Under the pieces are notes generated by a model that worked only from the letters and a program-made list of their open reading frames with translations, made no database searches and had not been told where the DNA came from. Both the position numbers and the translations under genes were made by a program. From the NCBI GenBank assembly GCA_029059705.1, contig JAIDVM010000015.1, positions 62,001 to 126,000 on the forward strand: DNA of 64,000 nucleotides. The letters are read 5' to 3'. Numbering within the stretch: the stretch's first letter is position 1; the number at the start of each line of letters is the position of its first letter. Source of the DNA: Clostridia bacterium. Its GTDB lineage: Bacteria > Bacillota > Clostridia > Christensenellales > Borkfalkiaceae. Shown here piece after piece: positions 16,766 to 27,348 of this stretch.

Positions 16766-18571
16766 ATGGCAAATAAAAGCAATATCCGAAATTTTTGTAT
16801 AATCGCCCACATCGACCACGGCAAGTCTACCCTTGCGGACAGATTGATGGAACGCACGGGGCAGGTTTCAGAACGCGACATGGAAGCCCAGCTTTTGGAC
16901 AGCATGGACATCGAGCGCGAGCGCGGCATTACGATAAAGCTCACCCCCGTAAGAATGTTTTATAAGGCAAAGGACGGGGTGGAGTACGAATTTAATCTTA
17001 TAGACACTCCGGGGCACGTTGACTTTACTTACGAGGTTTCGCGTTCTCTCGCCGCGTGCGAGGGCGCAATCTTGATTGTGGACGCGTCGCAGGGGGTAGA
17101 GGCGCAAACGCTTGCAAACGTTTATCTCGCGCTTGAAAACAACCTTGAAATTTTGCCCGTAATAAATAAAATCGACCTCCCTTCCGCCCGCCCCGACGAG
17201 GTGAAAAAGGAAATAGAGGACGTAATAGGCTTGGACGCAAGCAACGCCCCCTTGATTTCCGCAAAGGAAGGCATAGGCATAGACGACGTTTTGGAGGCGA
17301 TAGTAACCGCTTTCCCCGCGCCCGACTGCAACGAAACCGCCCCCTTAAAGGCGCTCATTTTCGACAGCTATTACGACAATTACAAGGGCGTAATCCTCTT
17401 CGTCCGCATAAAGGACGGCAAGGTAAAGGCGGGAGATAAAATTAAAACTTTCCGCTCGGATAAAATTTACGAAGTGGTGGAAACGGGCGTGTTCGCTCCC
17501 GATTTAACCCCTAAAAACGGGCTTTCGGCGGGCGACGTAGGCTATGTTGCGGCTTCGATAAAGTCCATTCAGGACGTCGCCGTGGGCGATACGTTAATCA
17601 ATCCCGACTTTCCCGCCGCCGAACCGCTCCCCGGTTATAAAAAGGTGCAAAGCGTGGTGTTTTGCGGCATTTACCCCTTGGACGGCAGTAAGTTCAACGA
17701 CTTAAAGGACGCGATTTTGAAATTGCAGTTAAACGACGCGTCGTTGTTGTTCGAGCCCGACAGCTCGGTTGCGCTCGGCTTTGGCTTCCGCTGCGGCTTT
17801 TTGGGGCTGCTGCACATGGAAATTATTCAGGAGCGAATCGAGCGCGAATTCGGGCTTGAAATAATAACCACCGCGCCTTCGGTAAGCTATAAAGTAGTTA
17901 AAACCGACGGCGAGGAGCTGTTTGTGGACAATCCCTCGCATTTGCCGCCGACTTCGGAAATAGAGCATATGGAAGAGCCGATTGTAAAGGCGGACATCTA
18001 TTCCCCGCCCGATTATCTGGGGCAGATTATGGATTTGTGCCGCGAAAAGAGGGGGGTGTTCCTTCAAATGACCTACCTCGATAAGTCGCGCGTGCGCTTG
18101 GAATATAACTTGCCTTTAAACGAAATAATTTTCGATTTCTTCGACCAGATAAAATCCCGCACCCGCGGTTACGCCAGCTTCGATTACGAGCTTAAAGGCT
18201 ATGAAAGGAGCAAGCTTGTAAAATTAGATATTATGTTAAACGGCGACGTTTGCGACGCGCTTTCTATGATAGTGCACGAGGACAGCGCCTATACCCGCGG
18301 CAGAACGCTTTGCGAAAATTTAAAAGAGGCAATCCCCCGACAGCTTTTCGAAGTGCCCGTTCAGGCGGCAATAGGCGGCAAAATAATCGCGCGCGAAACG
18401 GTTAAAGCCGTGCGTAAAGACGTTTTGGCAAAGTGCTACGGCGGCGACATAACCCGCAAGAAAAAGCTTTTGGAAAAACAGAAGGAAGGCAAAAAGCGCA
18501 TGCGCAGGGTTGGCAACGTGGATGTGCCCTCGGAAGTGTTTATGCAAATATTAAAAACTAATAAGGATTGA
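16766..18571 (+). CDS. lepA: Elongation factor 4 (LepA), translational GTPase
   Basis: 601 residues, standard length. G1 is [10 protein letters not shown]2 ERGITIK, G3 DTPGHVDF, G4 NKID. The C-terminal LepA-specific block includes [21 protein letters not shown] and ends [21 protein letters not shown]. It back-translocates ribosomes and aids assembly or stress recovery. It leads a group continuing through a membrane protein, an MGMT-like gene and hemW; lepA-hemW adjacency is common in Firmicutes. Confidence 0.97.
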   Translation: MANKSNIRNFCIIAHIDHGKSTLADRLMERTGQVSERDMEAQLLDSMDIERERGITIKLTPVRMFYKAKDGVEYEFNLIDTPGHVDFTYEVSRSLAACEGAILIVDASQGVEAQTLANVYLALENNLEILPVINKIDLPSARPDEVKKEIEDVIGLDASNAPLISAKEGIGIDDVLEAIVTAFPAPDCNETAPLKALIFDSYYDNYKGVILFVRIKDGKVKAGDKIKTFRSDKIYEVVETGVFAPDLTPKNGLSAGDVGYVAASIKSIQDVAVGDTLINPDFPAAEPLPGYKKVQSVVFCGIYPLDGSKFNDLKDAILKLQLNDASLLFEPDSSVALGFGFRCGFLGLLHMEIIQERIEREFGLEIITTAPSVSYKVVKTDGEELFVDNPSHLPPTSEIEHMEEPIVKADIYSPPDYLGQIMDLCREKRGVFLQMTYLDKSRVRLEYNLPLNEIIFDFFDQIKSRTRGYASFDYELKGYERSKLVKLDIMLNGDVCDALSMIVHEDSAYTRGRTLCENLKEAIPRQLFEVPVQAAIGGKIIARETVKAVRKDVLAKCYGGDITRKKKLLEKQKEGKKRMRRVGNVDVPSEVFMQILKTNKD

Positions 18572-18574
18572 GTT

Positions 18575-19699
18575 ATGCAGGAAAATAATAACAATCAACA
18601 GAACGCAAGCTGCCAAAAAGTATTAAAAATTAAGTCCTTTAATAAAAAACGGCGCAACATGAGCATTATATGGTGCGTGGTTATGCTTGTTGTGAGCGTT
18701 GTGTTTTTTATTGCGGGCGCGCAAACTTTTGAGCCCGCGTGCATTGCATTGGGCGCTGTCAGCATTGTTTGCGGAATAGTAATCATTGTGACGGACCTGG
18801 TTATCCAGAACGAAGTTTACGAAGTTTTTACGCCCGAATACTACGTTCACATAAAAAGCGGGAAAGAGGGCGAAAGAGTTTACTGGGATACGGTAGATTC
18901 GGTAGAATATTCAAGGCTGATACAGGCTGCCTCCTCGTGGTCGTATATGGGAAGGGTAACTAACTTTGTAATAGATTATAAGATAAAGGACAAAAGCGGA
19001 AATTACGTTTTAAAGAGAGCTTTGGCGTACGTTCCGCCCGTGCATCTTAATTTGGTTCAAAGCGTTATTCCCGTTTTAATTTCGGGCGGAAAATATGCGG
19101 ACGAAAACCGTTTAAATACCATTCTCGGCAATTTGGAGGCGGACGGGCAGACCGTTGACGGTGACGAACAAAAAGCCGCGGCGGCAGCCGAAGCCGCGCA
19201 ACCCGAAGCAAAAGATAACGTTAAGGAAAATTCCGTCGGGACGCAAAAAACCGTTTTGACAACGAACGGAAATAATAAAAAGCCTTACGTTAAAATGCCG
19301 TCCGCGTTTAAAGGATTGATTATTTTCGGCGCAATATTGGGTTTTTTATCGATAATTTGCTTTTTCATATACGAACTTGTTCCGTTTGAGCCGCTCATTA
19401 TTGTCGGCATGGTGTGCAGCATCTCCACCGCAATATGCTTTGAATGGTCCAATTTTAACATAAGGGCGATTTACCGCAGCGGCTATAATCCGTCAAAACG
19501 CAAATTAACCGCGCTGTATGCGGTTATGTTTGTAAGCTTTTTTGCTACTTCCGTTTATGCGATAGCAACTTACGATGTCTATATCCCCAAACTTATATGT
19601 ATAATAGGGTTTGTGCTCTGCACGGTGGCTTGTCTGGCGGAAACGATTTATTTTGCAATAAAAAAACAGCCCCCGCAGAGCGGCAAAGGCGGCAAATAA
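18575..19699 (+). CDS. Multi-pass membrane protein of unknown function
   Basis: 374 residues. Two hydrophobic helices lie near residues 28-72, a beta-rich soluble region that may be PH-like covers residues 80-175, an Ala/Glu-rich linker covers residues 185-225, and four more helices lie near residues 245-365. No family recognised. The ATG at 18575 follows AAGGA. Spacing of four bases from lepA and direct abutment to the MGMT-like gene suggest one transcript. Confidence 0.75.
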   Translation: MQENNNNQQNASCQKVLKIKSFNKKRRNMSIIWCVVMLVVSVVFFIAGAQTFEPACIALGAVSIVCGIVIIVTDLVIQNEVYEVFTPEYYVHIKSGKEGERVYWDTVDSVEYSRLIQAASSWSYMGRVTNFVIDYKIKDKSGNYVLKRALAYVPPVHLNLVQSVIPVLISGGKYADENRLNTILGNLEADGQTVDGDEQKAAAAAEAAQPEAKDNVKENSVGTQKTVLTTNGNNKKPYVKMPSAFKGLIIFGAILGFLSIICFFIYELVPFEPLIIVGMVCSISTAICFEWSNFNIRAIYRSGYNPSKRKLTALYAVMFVSFFATSVYAIATYDVYIPKLICIIGFVLCTVACLAETIYFAIKKQPPQSGKGGK

Positions 19700-20011
19700 A
19701 TGTCCGACTTTTTTAACGCCGTTTACGGGTTTGTAAAAAGTGTGCCCAAGGGGAAGGTGGTGACCTACGGCGACGTTGCCCGCGCTATAGGCGCGCCGCG
19801 CTGCGCACGTCAGGTTGGCTGGGCGCTTCATTGCAATCCGCAGCAAGGCGTAATCCCTTGCCACAGAGTGGTGTTTGCGGACGGTTCGCTTACTTCGGGC
19901 TTTGCGTTCGGCGGCATAGATATCCAAAAAGCCATGCTCGTTTCCGAGGGCGTCGAGGTTTCGGAAGATTATAAAGTAGATTTAAAAAATTACCGCTTTT
20001 TGTCATTCTGA
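19700..20011 (+). CDS. MGMT-family (alkyltransferase-like) DNA-binding protein
   Basis: 103 residues, covering only the C-terminal DNA-binding/active-site domain of O6-methylguanine methyltransferases. GKVVTYGDVARAIG and the active-site VIPCHRVV with its cysteine are present, so it may still transfer alkyl groups, unlike ATL proteins with Trp at that place. The substrate end is FAFGGIDIQKAMLVSEGV. Its last three residues and stop codon fall inside an R1 repeat (20001 onward), so its C terminus may have been reset by repeat insertion. Confidence 0.85.
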   Translation: MSDFFNAVYGFVKSVPKGKVVTYGDVARAIGAPRCARQVGWALHCNPQQGVIPCHRVVFADGSLTSGFAFGGIDIQKAMLVSEGVEVSEDYKVDLKNYRFLSF

Positions 20012-20034
20012 GCAACAGCGAAGAAGCTTTCACC
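20001..20034 (+). repeat. R1 dispersed repeat overlapping the MGMT-like stop codon
   Basis: TGTCATTCTGAGCAACAGCG then AAGAAGC. It supplies the TGA of the upstream gene and ends just before the AAGGAGG site of hemW. Confidence 0.8.
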
Positions 20035-20048
20035 GAAGGAGGTTTTTA

Positions 20049-21167
20049 ATGGCGGGCATATACGTTCATATTCCGTTTTGCAAATCCAAATGTTCCTATT
20101 GCGACTTTACGTCCTTCCCCGACAAGCTTTGCTATGCCGAAAGCTACATGACGTGCGTTTACCGCGAAATGGCTATGCGTTCGCCCGAGCTTAAAAATTA
20201 CACCTTTCAAACGCTGTATATAGGCGGGGGAACGCCGTCTGTTATCGACGAAAATTACATTGCGATGCTTGTTGCGGCGGCAAAAAAATATTTTAATTTA
20301 ACCGCCGACGCCGAAATTACGATTGAAATGAACCCCGGCACGGTGAGCACGAAAAAGATAGAAACGTATTTAAAGTGCGGCGTAAACCGCTTTTCGGTAG
20401 GGCTGCAAACGGCGGTTGACAGCCAGCTTTCGGATTTGGGCAGAATACATAATTTAAAGGATTATTTGAACTGCGCAAAGCTGTTAAAAGGGCAAAATTT
20501 CAGCGCGGATATTATGTTCGGCTTAAAAAACCAGACCGTTGCGGATATCGAAAAATCCATTGAAACCGCGGCATATTCGGGGGCTAACCACATTTCAACC
20601 TACGCTTTGACGCCCGAAGACGGCACGCCGATATACACCGATTATTTAAACGGCGAGCTTCCCGACGGCGACGAGGTTGCCGACATGTACGCTTTTATAG
20701 TAAAAAAACTCCGCTCCCTCGGCTACGAGAGATACGAAGTTTCGAACTTTGCAAAGCGCGGCAAGGAAAGCCGCCACAACTTAAATTACTGGAAAAGGGG
20801 CGAGTATATCGGCTTCGGCGTTTCCGCCTCGTCGTGCATAAACAACGTGCGCATGACAAACACCTTCGATTTGGACGAATATTTTAAATGTATTCTTTCA
20901 AATCATTTAGCCGTAATCAGCCGCGAGGAAATAGACAAGGCGGGGCAGGAAGAGGAGTTTATCATGCTTGCGCTGCGCACTGCCGCGGGGCTGGATTTGG
21001 AGGAATACACCGCGCTTTTCGGCGGCGATTTTACTAAAAAATATGCAAAACAAATTCAAAACACCCGCGAATATGTAGAAGTTACGCCCAAAACCTTTAA
21101 AATCAAGGACGAATACCTTTTCGTGCAAAACAGCATAATAATCGAGTATTTAAACGCCGCGGATTAA
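20049..21167 (+). CDS. hemW: Radical SAM heme chaperone HemW
   Basis: 372 residues. Starts YVHIPFCKSKCSYCDFTSF with the CxxxCxxC iron-sulfur motif; LYIGGGTPSV and the SVGLQT block follow. HemW-type proteins resemble coproporphyrinogen III dehydrogenase (HemN) but lack its N-terminal extension and act in heme delivery. AAGGAGG precedes the ATG. The transcription terminator stem begins inside the last codons of the gene. Confidence 0.93.
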   Translation: MAGIYVHIPFCKSKCSYCDFTSFPDKLCYAESYMTCVYREMAMRSPELKNYTFQTLYIGGGTPSVIDENYIAMLVAAAKKYFNLTADAEITIEMNPGTVSTKKIETYLKCGVNRFSVGLQTAVDSQLSDLGRIHNLKDYLNCAKLLKGQNFSADIMFGLKNQTVADIEKSIETAAYSGANHISTYALTPEDGTPIYTDYLNGELPDGDEVADMYAFIVKKLRSLGYERYEVSNFAKRGKESRHNLNYWKRGEYIGFGVSASSCINNVRMTNTFDLDEYFKCILSNHLAVISREEIDKAGQEEEFIMLALRTAAGLDLEEYTALFGGDFTKKYAKQIQNTREYVEVTPKTFKIKDEYLFVQNSIIIEYLNAAD

Positions 21168-21179
21168 GCGGCGTTTTTT
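21153..21179 (+). terminator. hemW terminator overlapping the stop codon
   Basis: AACGCCGC (21153-21160) pairs with GCGGCGTT (21168-21175), then a T run; the hemW TAA (21165-21167) lies in the loop. Confidence 0.8.
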
Positions 21180-21220
21180 GTTGCGTGCGCGTTGCCCAAA
21201 GCGTGGCAAAAGTCAACGGG

Positions 21221-21883
21221 TTACCCTTGCAACGATTTGGTAGCAAGAATTTTGCCGCTTTCGCCGTCAATCAAAAACGCGGTAATGCGGCACGATTTGT
21301 CGCAAACGCCCACGTAATAATAGCACCCCTCGTCAAACAGCAGCCGCACGAAAATTTCGCCGTCGAAAAGGTTGTTTTTCGTAAGCCCTTCGAACAAAGC
21401 CTTGTCGTGTTCGACCACGCATTTTACGGCTTGCTCGCAGCTCATAACGCCCGCGTATTTTACCGAAAGCGCCTTAAAGGTTTTTTGCTCGCCGCCGTAG
21501 GATAAGGTTACTTCCACGCCGTCCTTGTTAAAGGCGGGCGCCGAAAAGCTGAGGTAAAAACGCTTATCGACCGCCTGATAGTTCATTTCGCCGCCGTGTC
21601 CCTCAACGCTTACTTCCAGCTCGTCGGGGTTTTTGGGCAGCGTTACGAAAATTTCGCAAAGGGGCGAAACGTCGCCTCTGTATCCGTCCGCGGCAAAGGG
21701 TTGCTCCTTTTCGGAGCATTGAATTTTAACCGAAACCGCGTCATCCTCGTAAAGGTAAATTTCCGCCCGCTTTTCGGATATGTACTTTGTGTAATCCACG
21801 CCTCTGCCGCAACCCAAAACCGGCAACAGGACGGCGGCAAGCGCCGAGGTAAAAATAAGAACGATTTTGTTTTTTCTGGTCAT
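21221..21883 (-). CDS. Putative lipoprotein of unknown function
   Basis: 220 residues. The N terminus has a basic start, a hydrophobic stretch and the lipobox LPVLGC (Cys near residue 25), so it is likely a membrane-anchored lipoprotein facing outside. The mature part is beta-rich with VSVKIQCSEKE and a C-terminal segment YYYVGVCDKSCRITAFLIDGESGKIL that looks like a PepSY-type or YcdB-like strand pair. No family assigned. It is transcribed alone, convergent with hemW. Confidence 0.65.
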   Translation of the reverse strand: MTRKNKIVLIFTSALAAVLLPVLGCGRGVDYTKYISEKRAEIYLYEDDAVSVKIQCSEKEQPFAADGYRGDVSPLCEIFVTLPKNPDELEVSVEGHGGEMNYQAVDKRFYLSFSAPAFNKDGVEVTLSYGGEQKTFKALSVKYAGVMSCEQAVKCVVEHDKALFEGLTKNNLFDGEIFVRLLFDEGCYYYVGVCDKSCRITAFLIDGESGKILATKSLQG

Positions 21884-21938
21884 AAGATATGTATATTTTA
21901 AAGCGTTTAAATTATGAATAATTTATAATTTCAAACAG

Positions 21939-21967
21939 TTGCGTTTTTTTTTTGCGTGTGATAAAAT
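21939..21967 (+). promoter_or_regulatory. Promoter of the 22007-guaB group
   Basis: TTGCGT (21939-21944), a 17-base spacer and TAAAAT (21962-21967). Confidence 0.5.
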
Positions 21968-22006
21968 AATCCAAATAATCCAACAAAGCAAAAGTTTGAG
22001 GTCGTT

Positions 22007-22603
22007 TTGGACAACGTAATTTTAAAAACCGCCTTAAAGACGCTGCTGGCGGTGATAATCGCTTTTATACTCGCGCTGTTAATTTTGTGTTTCGGCTTTC
22101 CCGCCACCACGGCGGATTTGTGCCAAAGCTTTGGCAATTATTCGCTTGCCGAAACGTTTTCGTCGCTCAATTATAAATATTACGGCAATATAGACGATTT
22201 GTATAACTGCGCCAACTACAGCATACTTGCTAAAAACGATAATAAAATAATCGAAAACTGCAAGGCTTTTTCCGAGGACGAGGGCTTTGAAGCTTATTGC
22301 GCCGAAAACGACGGCTTAGAGCACAGGATTTTCAGCAATCTTGCCTCCGCGCAATACAGAAAAGGCGACAAGGAAGGCGCGCTTGCAACCGTAAAAAAAT
22401 CTTTTGAAGGGGTAACCGACTTCCCCGCGGGCAACGCGGCGGTTTCGCTGACCGTGGAAATAGGCAAGGCAAAGGACAGGCAGTCGGCAGCCGCGCTTAA
22501 AGAATTTCTCGACGGAAAGAATTTAACCCCTTCCGACGGGCAGCAGTTAATTTACGACAACGTTATAAAAGTTTTACAGGACTTAATCAATAATCAAGTA
22601 TAA
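22007..22603 (+). CDS. Membrane-anchored helical protein of unknown function
   Basis: 198 residues with one N-terminal transmembrane helix (residues 10-32) and a helical extracytoplasmic part with short TPR-like pairs (SNLASAQYRKGDKEGALATV). The start is a TTG at 22007 preceded by GAGG. It lies 19 bases before guaB and is probably co-transcribed. No family recognised. Confidence 0.7.
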   Translation: MDNVILKTALKTLLAVIIAFILALLILCFGFPATTADLCQSFGNYSLAETFSSLNYKYYGNIDDLYNCANYSILAKNDNKIIENCKAFSEDEGFEAYCAENDGLEHRIFSNLASAQYRKGDKEGALATVKKSFEGVTDFPAGNAAVSLTVEIGKAKDRQSAAALKEFLDGKNLTPSDGQQLIYDNVIKVLQDLINNQV

Positions 22604-22619
22604 ACACCAAGGAGAGTAA

Positions 22620-24077
<1,458 letters not shown>

Positions 24078-24083
24078 CCGTTC

Positions 24084-24205
24084 TAAACCGCATATAAGCT
24101 ACGCATAACTTTGTTGCGTTCCGCGCCGCCTCAGTCATGTACTTCTGTGTACACTCCTTCGGTGGTGCTCGCGCGCCTCGTTCTGCTTGCTTCTCTGCGG
24201 TTTTA
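24084..24205 (+). repeat. R2 structured repeat, copy 1 (between guaB and guaA)
   Basis: A 120-bp element. Ends AAACCGCA and TGCGGTTT pair; a hairpin TGTAC/GTACA (24138-24142 with 24149-24153) lies inside a stem CCGCC/GGTGG. Compared with other copies the outer stem carries a compensated C-G change. Confidence 0.85.
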
Positions 24206-24235
24206 ACTTTATGTATTACAAGAGGATTTTTACAT

Positions 24236-25777
24236 ATGCAACACGAAAAAGTTTTAATTTTGGACTTCGGCGGACAGTATAACCAGTTAATCGCAAGAAG
24301 AGTGCGCGAACACAACGTTTATTGCGAAGTCAAATCGTATAAAACGCCAATAGACGAAATCCGCGCCATGGATTTAAAGGGCATAATCTTTACGGGCGGA
24401 CCCAAATCCGTTTACCTTGAAGATTCCCCCCGCATGGATAAAGAAATTTTCGAACTCGGCGTGCCCATTCTGGGCATCTGCTACGGCGCGCAGTTCCTCG
24501 TTTACGGTTTGGGCGGCGAAATCGGCGCGGCAAGCGAAGAGGCGGCTGCGGAATTCGGCAGAACGGACTGCACTTTTGATACAAAGTCGCAGATATTCAA
24601 GGGGTTAAAGAAAAAATCCGTTGTTTGGATGAGCCATAACGACTACATAAAAACCCTTCCGCAAGGCTTCCGCTCGGTTGCCCACAGCGACAAGTGCCCC
24701 TACGGCGCAATCGAAAATCCCGAAAAGAAATTTTACGGCACGCAGTTCCACCCCGAGGTCAACCACACCGAGCAGGGCTTCGATATGCTCGGCAACTTCC
24801 TTTATAACGTGTGCGGCTGCAAGGGCGACTGGACGATGAAAGGCTACGCCGAAACCGCCACGCGCGAGCTTCGCGAAAAAATAGGCAACGGCAAAGCGCT
24901 TTTGGCTCTTTCTGGCGGCGTGGACAGCTCAGTCGCGTGCAAGCTGCTTGCAAACGCAATCGGCAGCCAGCTCACCTGCATTTTCGTAGACCACGGCTTA
25001 ATGCGCAAAAACGAGGGAGACGAGGTGGAGGCGGCTTTTGCGGGCAGCGGAGTTAATTTCGTTCGCGTAAACGCGGGCGAAAGATTCCTTTCGAAGCTTG
25101 CGGGCGTAACCGAGCCCGAAGCTAAACGCAAGATAATAGGCGAGGAATTTATCCGCGTGTTCGAGGAAGAGGCTAAAAAAATCGGCAAGGTGGATTACCT
25201 TGTTCAGGGCACTATATATCCCGACGTAATCGAAAGCGGGCTCGGCGACGCGGCGGTAATCAAATCCCACCACAACGTGGGCGGACTTCCCGACTACGTC
25301 GACTTTAAGGAAATAATCGAGCCTTTGCGCCTTTTGTTCAAGGACGAAGTCCGCGCGCTCGGCACGGCTTTGGGGCTTGACGACAAGCTTGTATGGCGCC
25401 AGCCCTTCCCCGGCCCCGGTCTTGCAATCCGCATTATCGGCGACATTACTCCCAAAAAGGTTAAGATTTTGCAGGAAGCCGACGCAATCTTCCGCGAGGA
25501 AATAGCCGCGGCAAAGCTTGACAGAGACATAAACCAATATTTTGCGGTGCTCACCAACATGCGCTCCGTGGGCGTTATGGGCGACGGAAGAACTTACGAT
25601 TACACCCTTGCGCTCCGCGGCGTAAGCACGACCGACTTTATGACGGCGGATTTTTCGCGTATTCCTTACGACGTTTTGGAAAAAGTTTCAAACCGCATAG
25701 TAAACGAGGTCAAGCACATAAACCGCATTGTGTATGACGTTACTTCTAAACCGCCCGCAACCATCGAATGGGAGTAA
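24236..25777 (+). CDS. guaA: GMP synthase (glutamine-hydrolysing)
   Basis: 513 residues from the ATG at 24236, preceded by AGAGGA; the longer in-frame reading comes from the R2 repeat and is rejected. The class I amidotransferase domain ([15 protein letters not shown] with the active Cys, FHPEVNHT) is followed by the ATP pyrophosphatase ([13 protein letters not shown]) and the dimerisation domain ending IEWE. It converts XMP to GMP. It stands behind guaB. Confidence 0.97.
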   Translation: MQHEKVLILDFGGQYNQLIARRVREHNVYCEVKSYKTPIDEIRAMDLKGIIFTGGPKSVYLEDSPRMDKEIFELGVPILGICYGAQFLVYGLGGEIGAASEEAAAEFGRTDCTFDTKSQIFKGLKKKSVVWMSHNDYIKTLPQGFRSVAHSDKCPYGAIENPEKKFYGTQFHPEVNHTEQGFDMLGNFLYNVCGCKGDWTMKGYAETATRELREKIGNGKALLALSGGVDSSVACKLLANAIGSQLTCIFVDHGLMRKNEGDEVEAAFAGSGVNFVRVNAGERFLSKLAGVTEPEAKRKIIGEEFIRVFEEEAKKIGKVDYLVQGTIYPDVIESGLGDAAVIKSHHNVGGLPDYVDFKEIIEPLRLLFKDEVRALGTALGLDDKLVWRQPFPGPGLAIRIIGDITPKKVKILQEADAIFREEIAAAKLDRDINQYFAVLTNMRSVGVMGDGRTYDYTLALRGVSTTDFMTADFSRIPYDVLEKVSNRIVNEVKHINRIVYDVTSKPPATIEWE

Positions 25778-25806
25778 TAAAACGCATATAAGCTTTGCAT
25801 AATTTA
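25778..25806 (+). repeat. R2 fragment (5' end only) after guaA
   Basis: TAAAACGCATATAAGC then TTTGCATAATTT, one base after the guaA stop. Only the first quarter of the element remains. Confidence 0.7.
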
Positions 25807-25820
25807 ATGAAGAGTTAAAA

Positions 25821-27230
25821 ATGAATGATTTTCAGGCAACGGAAACGAGTTTGGAACAAGGTAACCGCTACCTGGGCGAGGAAAAAATTTCCCGCCTTAT
25901 GCTCAAATTTTCCGTACCGTGCGTGCTGTCGCTTGTCGTCAGCGCGCTTTACAATATAATAGACCAGATTTTTATAGGCAACAGCGAGCTGGGCACACTC
26001 GGCAACGGCGCGACGGGCGTCGTGTTTCCGCTTTTCGTAATCGCGCAGGCGTTTGCCTGGTGGTTCGGCGACGGCTGCGCGGCGTATTTAAACATTTGTC
26101 AGGGCGAAAAAAGTTCCCAAAACGCACACAGGGCAATCGGCACGGGCATTGTTTTAACCCTTGCCGCAAGCTTGGTTTTAATTGCTGTTTTCTTTCCGCT
26201 TAAATATCCGCTTTTAACGCTTTTCGGCGCGCGCGAGAACAATATGGAGCTTGCCGTGCAGTATTGCGACATAATCCTCGCATTTTTCCCCGTGATGATG
26301 CTGATGAATATGCTTTCAAGCGTCGTTCGCGCGGACGGCTCGCCGGGCTGGGCAATGGCTTCGATGCTGGCGGGCGCGGCGGTTAATATCGTTTTGGACG
26401 CCGTCTTTATCCTCGTCTTAAAATGGGGAATGGCGGGCGCGGCGTGGGCAACGGTTATCGGGCAAATAACTTCGCTTGCCGTTTCCGTTTTCTATCTTTG
26501 GCGCAAAACAAAAACGTTTAAACTCGGCTTAAAAAGCTTTGTTCCCGACTTTAAGGAATTTTCGGGTGCGGCAAAACTCGGCATATCATCTTTTATCACG
26601 CAGGCAACAATAGTAATCGTCGCCACCGTCGGCAACAACGCGCTTGCGCAATATGGCGAGCAGTCGGTTTACGGCGCGTATTCGCCCATTGCAATAATGG
26701 GTGTCGAAAACAAGGTTTACGCCCTCGTAATCAACCTTGTCGTGGGTATCTGTTTGGGCTGCCAGCCGATAATCAGCTATAACGTCGGGGCGAAAAACAC
26801 CAAAAGAGTAAAAAAATTATACCTTTCCATTCTTTTATGCACGTTAATAATCGGCGTCGTGGCAACGCTCGTGTTCGAGATTTTTCCCACGCAGGTTGCG
26901 GGGCTGTTCGGCGAGCCGAGCGGCGAGGGGGTAGACCCCGTAACTTACTGGCAGTTCGCCGAAAAAACCTTCCGCATATATTTAATGCTGGTTATATTTA
27001 CGCTGTTCGTCAAAATGACGTCAATCTTTTTTATGGCAGCGGGCAAACCCGTGTTTGCAACCGTGGTTTCGCTTATAAGGGACTTAATCTGTTTAATCCC
27101 GCTAATATGCGTTCTTCCCATATATCTGGGGGTTGAGGGCGTTTTATGGGCGGCTCCCGTGGCAGACGGCGTTTCGGCTGTCGTAACCGTAATCCTCACG
27201 GTAATCTGGTTTAAATCCTTGGATAAATAA
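25821..27230 (+). CDS. MATE family efflux transporter
   Basis: 469 residues with about 12 transmembrane helices and the MATE pattern (FSVPCVLSLVVSALYNIIDQIFIG, later GVENKVYALVINLVVGICLGCQPIISYNVGA). The DinF/NorM fold exports drugs or metabolites using Na+ or H+. It lies just after guaA but the R2 fragment between them may separate transcripts. The substrate is unknown. Confidence 0.92.
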   Translation: MNDFQATETSLEQGNRYLGEEKISRLMLKFSVPCVLSLVVSALYNIIDQIFIGNSELGTLGNGATGVVFPLFVIAQAFAWWFGDGCAAYLNICQGEKSSQNAHRAIGTGIVLTLAASLVLIAVFFPLKYPLLTLFGARENNMELAVQYCDIILAFFPVMMLMNMLSSVVRADGSPGWAMASMLAGAAVNIVLDAVFILVLKWGMAGAAWATVIGQITSLAVSVFYLWRKTKTFKLGLKSFVPDFKEFSGAAKLGISSFITQATIVIVATVGNNALAQYGEQSVYGAYSPIAIMGVENKVYALVINLVVGICLGCQPIISYNVGAKNTKRVKKLYLSILLCTLIIGVVATLVFEIFPTQVAGLFGEPSGEGVDPVTYWQFAEKTFRIYLMLVIFTLFVKMTSIFFMAAGKPVFATVVSLIRDLICLIPLICVLPIYLGVEGVLWAAPVADGVSAVVTVILTVIWFKSLDK

Positions 27231-27312
27231 AAGGCAATCCTTGTCGTTTCATGCAAGCGAAGCGCGCCGAAAAATTTAATCAGCTCCCGCAAGGGGGCTA
27301 TTAATTTACCTC

Positions 27313-27341
27313 TTGACTTTTTTAAAACTCTATGATATATT
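27313..27341 (+). promoter_or_regulatory. Promoter of helD, probably leaderless
   Basis: TTGACT (27313-27318), a 17-base spacer and TATATT (27336-27341). The expected start of transcription (about 27348) coincides with the helD ATG at 27349. Confidence 0.7.
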
Positions 27342-27348
27342 GAGGTGT

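Noticed and set aside
27313-27348. TTG start for helD at 27313
   Set aside because: That TTG is the -35 box of the promoter.
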